Positions 14,028 through 16,318 of a DNA stretch of 16,318 bases are shown piece by piece. This stretch comes from an uncultured Achromobacter sp. (GTDB taxonomy: Bacteria > Pseudomonadota > Gammaproteobacteria > Burkholderiales > Burkholderiaceae_B), in contig CAJYKY010000211.1 of assembly GCA_913775005.1 (NCBI GenBank), positions 1-16,318 on the forward strand, written 5' to 3'. The notes under the pieces are model-generated. The model had not been told where the DNA came from. It saw nothing but the letters and a program-made list of their open reading frames with translations, and searched no databases. The translations under genes were made by a program, and so were the position numbers. The first letter of the stretch is position 1; every line of letters starts with the position of its first letter.

Positions 14028-15257
14028 CTAGCCGAAGAACCAGTAGCACACGCCAATCGCGGCCAGCACGCCGGCCAGGTCGGCGATCAGCGCGCAGCTG
14101 ACTGCGTGGCGCGCACGCAAAATTCCCCCGGATCCGAAGTACACCGCCAGCACATAGAAGGTGGTTTCCGTGCTGCCTTGCACCACGGCGGACAGCAGGG
14201 CAGGGAAGCTGTCCACGCCGAAGTGGGCCATGGTTTCAAGCATCATGGCGCGCGCCGCGCTGCCCGAGAACGGCTTGACCAGCGCGGTGGGCAGCGCGTC
14301 GACAAAGCGCGTGTCCCAGCCGGCATGCTGCGCCATCCAGCGGATGCCGTCCAACACAAAGTCCAGCGCGCCGGACGCCCGCAGCACACCCACCGCGCAC
14401 AGCATCGCCACCAGATACGGCAGCAGGCTCTTGGCGATGTCGAACCCTTCCTTGGCGCCTTCGATGAAGGCCTCGTAGACGGGCACCTTCTTCCAGGCGC
14501 CCGCGATCAGGAACGCCATCAGGATGCCGAACAGCGTCAGGTTGCCCATCAGTGACGACAGGGACGCGATGGCCGCTGCCGACATGCTGGCCAGCAGCGC
14601 CATGAAGCCGCCCAGTATCAGCGCTGCGCCGCCCAGCCACAGCATGATGACCGGATCCGCCAGCCGCAGGCGCTGACAGAACGCCACGGCCAGAAAACCC
14701 GCCAGCGTGGATGCGCTGGTGGCCAGCAGAATGGGCAGGAATACCAGCGTCGGGTCCGCCGCGCCTTGCTGCGCCCGGAACATGAACAGGGTGACGGGCA
14801 ACAGCGTCAACGACGAGGCGTTGAGCACCAGGAACAGGATCTGCGCGTTGGTGGCGGTTTCAGGCGTGGGGTTCAGCGATTGCAGTTCGCGCATGGCGCG
14901 CAGGCCGATCGGTGTGGCGGCGTTGTCCAGCCCCAGCCCGTTGGCGGCGAAGTTCAGCGTGATAAGGCCGATGGCAGGGTGGTTGCGCGGCACCTCGGGC
15001 ATCAGCCGCGCAAACAAGGGGCCAAGCAAGCGCGCCAATCGTTCCACCATGCCCGCGCCTTCGGCGATGCGCAGGAAGCCCAGCCACAAGGTCAATGTGC
15101 CAAACAGCAGCACCATGACTTCGACAGATGCCCGCGCCATGTCGAACAGGCTGGCCACCATCAGGCGGAATACGTCGGGGTCTCCGATGGCCAGCCAGCG
15201 GTACAGCGCGGCGGCGGCGGCGGCCAGGAAAAAGCCCACCCCGAGTTTATTCAGCAT
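14028..15257 (-). CDS. Fused SpmA-SpmB nucleoside-recognition membrane protein
   Basis: A 409-residue, very hydrophobic inner-membrane protein with roughly ten likely membrane segments. The N-terminal half matches SpmA (LNFAANGLGLDNAATPIGLR, 101-120) and the C-terminal half matches SpmB (FIEGAKEGFDIAKSLLPYLV, 264-283; LVKPFSGSAARA; VVQGSTETTFYVLAVYFGS). In Bacillus these are two proteins needed for spore core dehydration; here both are one chain in an organism that does not sporulate. Both halves belong to the Gate/nucleoside-recognition superfamily of membrane proteins, so transport or export is likely, but the substrate is unknown. The start ATG 15257 has no strong Shine-Dalgarno site. It is convergent with pyk and divergent from fadE. 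Confidence 0.88.
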   Translation of the reverse strand: MLNKLGVGFFLAAAAAALYRWLAIGDPDVFRLMVASLFDMARASVEVMVLLFGTLTLWLGFLRIAEGAGMVERLARLLGPLFARLMPEVPRNHPAIGLITLNFAANGLGLDNAATPIGLRAMRELQSLNPTPETATNAQILFLVLNASSLTLLPVTLFMFRAQQGAADPTLVFLPILLATSASTLAGFLAVAFCQRLRLADPVIMLWLGGAALILGGFMALLASMSAAAIASLSSLMGNLTLFGILMAFLIAGAWKKVPVYEAFIEGAKEGFDIAKSLLPYLVAMLCAVGVLRASGALDFVLDGIRWMAQHAGWDTRFVDALPTALVKPFSGSAARAMMLETMAHFGVDSFPALLSAVVQGSTETTFYVLAVYFGSGGILRARHAVSCALIADLAGVLAAIGVCYWFFG

Positions 15258-15404
15258 GCGTGACGATGCCCGGATAGCGGTTCATTGCGCACCAGCGCGG
15301 GACGCCCATTGTCGCAGAGTCAGCCCTGTCCGGTTTGGCCGCGCAGCGGCAATTCTGGTACTTTGACCCGATCCGCCCTCGGGCCAAGACGATAAGGGAC
15401 ACGC

Positions 15405-16318
15405 ATGGATTTCAACGCCTGGCGCCGCCGCCGCATCTCGGAACCCGCGTACCGCTGGGCGCGCAACGCGCTGCCTCCCATGTCGGCCACCGAGCGTGAA
15501 GCCATCGAAGCCGGCGACACCTGGTGGGACGCGGACTTGTTCACCGGCAACCCCGATTGGCGCAAGCTGCTGGACGTGCCTGCCGCCACCTTGACGCGCG
15601 AAGAGCAGGCGTTCATCGATGGCCCGGTGGCGCAGCTGTGCGGCATGCTGGACGAATGGGACATCATGTGGAACCGGCGCGACCTGCCGCCCGAGGTCTG
15701 GGCGTTTCTGAAGTCGCAGCGCTTTTTCGGCATGATCATTCCGCGCCGCTACGGCGGCCTGGGGTTTTCGCCCTACGCGCATTCTGAAGTGGTGCGCCGC
15801 ATCTCGGCCTATTCCATCACGGCGGGGGTCACCGTCATGGTGCCGAACTCGCTGGGGCCGGGTGAATTGCTGATGCAATTCGGCACGCCCGCGCAGCGCG
15901 ACTACTGGCTGCCCCGCCTGGCCGACGGCCGTGAAGTGCCGTGCTTCGGCCTGACCAGCCCCGAAGCCGGCTCGGATGCCGCGTCCATGGTGGATACCGG
16001 CATCGTCTGCCGTCAGCTGGTCGATGGCCGCGAACTCATCGGCATCCGCCTGAACTGGCACAAGCGCTACATCACGCTGGGGCCCGTGGCCACGGTGCTG
16101 GGGCTGGCGTTCAAGATGAGCGATCCGGACGGCATTCTGGGCGGCGCCAAAGATATCGGCATCTCGGTGGCCTTGGTGCCGACCGAGGCGCCCGGCGTTG
16201 AGATCGGGCGGCGCCAAGGCCACCGAGATGCCGATATCTTTGGCGCCGCCCAGAATGCCGTCCGGATCGCTCATCTTGAACGCCAGCCCCAGCACCGTGG
16301 CCACGGGCCCCAGCGTGA
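15405..16318 (+). CDS. fadE: Acyl-CoA dehydrogenase FadE, 3' part missing and end corrupted
   Basis: The frame is open to the window end, but only about residues 1-270 are believable. They follow FadE closely: WWDADLFTGNPDW, EEQAFIDGPV, MIIPRRYGGLGFSPYA, PNSLGPGELL, CFGLTSPEAGSDA (180-192), NWHKRYITLGP and VPTEAPGVEIGRR (258-270). FadE catalyses the first oxidation of fatty-acid beta-oxidation, acyl-CoA to trans-2-enoyl-CoA. Family members continue with a His after GRR; here codons from 16215 onward are reverse-complement copy of the gene and encode nonsense. ATG 15405 has AAGGGAC upstream, and an in-frame TAA four codons earlier fixes the start, so the N-terminal membrane segments of Escherichia coli FadE are absent. 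Divergent from the SpmA-SpmB gene. Confidence 0.93.
   Translation, partial: MDFNAWRRRRISEPAYRWARNALPPMSATEREAIEAGDTWWDADLFTGNPDWRKLLDVPAATLTREEQAFIDGPVAQLCGMLDEWDIMWNRRDLPPEVWAFLKSQRFFGMIIPRRYGGLGFSPYAHSEVVRRISAYSITAGVTVMVPNSLGPGELLMQFGTPAQRDYWLPRLADGREVPCFGLTSPEAGSDAASMVDTGIVCRQLVDGRELIGIRLNWHKRYITLGPVATVLGLAFKMSDPDGILGGAKDIGISVALVPTEAPGVEIGRRQGHRDADIFGAAQNAVRIAHLERQPQHRGHGPQR
16072..16318. repeat. Long inverted repeat (fold-back) at the contig end
   Basis: Bases 16072-16176 and 16214-16318 are perfect reverse complements (105 bp). The pairing continues inward to 16186/16204 with two mismatches (16177/16213 and 16182/16208), leaving a 17-base loop. The left arm reads as normal fadE; the right arm is the copy. 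Best explained as a snap-back or chimeric-read artefact. Confidence 0.95.

Noticed and set aside
15282..16304. 340-residue open frame on the minus strand
   Set aside because: It is antisense to fadE, and its first third comes from the fold-back copy; the composition (His/Arg/Gln-rich, no family motif) is typical of a shadow frame in GC-rich DNA.
16072..16318. Terminal inverted repeat of a mobile element or hairpin telomere
   Set aside because: The left arm is ordinary fadE coding sequence and no transposase or element boundary is seen; an artefact explains it better.
1..16318. CRISPR arrays, tRNA/rRNA genes, riboswitches, prophage or defence genes
   Set aside because: None were recognised when reading the intergenic gaps and coding frames; all intergenic gaps are under about 200 bp.

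Overview
The window is high-GC betaproteobacterial chromosome. Gene content and order (amgK-murU divergent from lptD-surA-rsmA, plus pyk, an SpmA/SpmB fusion and FadE) point to the Alcaligenaceae, close to Bordetella or Achromobacter; this placement is from protein resemblance and synteny recalled from memory, not from a search. It looks like one whole draft contig: position 1 lies inside a gene, and the last ~105 bp are a reverse-complement copy of sequence just upstream, a typical snap-back artefact at a contig end.

Left part (1-3520): the end of an OmpA-family lipoprotein gene and phhB (pterin carbinolamine dehydratase) run rightward and meet a leftward operon. That operon is an FAD-dependent aromatic-ring-type monooxygenase, a DUF2783-like small protein and a MarR regulator, joined by ATGA and GTGA stop/start overlaps. 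In front of the monooxygenase is a 16-bp perfect palindrome placed on a recognisable promoter, a good candidate for the MarR operator. This is the most accessory-like part of the window.

Middle (3480-11160): leftward genes are amgK-murU (MurNAc recycling) and a membrane-anchored coiled-coil DUF6776-like protein closed by a strong terminator. Divergent from amgK is the envelope-biogenesis operon lptD-surA-rsmA (LPS insertion, outer-membrane chaperone, 16S rRNA methyltransferase), ending in a clear terminator; pdxA, which lies between surA and rsmA in Escherichia coli, is absent.

Right part (11199-16318): a leftward glycerate kinase gene is divergent from pyk; together they feed glycerate into lower glycolysis. 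pyk is convergent with a fused SpmA-SpmB membrane protein, with a strong GC hairpin between them. Divergent from that fusion is fadE (acyl-CoA dehydrogenase), which runs into the fold-back end. No tRNA, rRNA, CRISPR array, insertion sequence or phage gene was seen. Most of the window is conserved core genome; the points worth a second look are the MarR/monooxygenase control region, the nested inverted repeats at 4273-4352, and the artefactual end.
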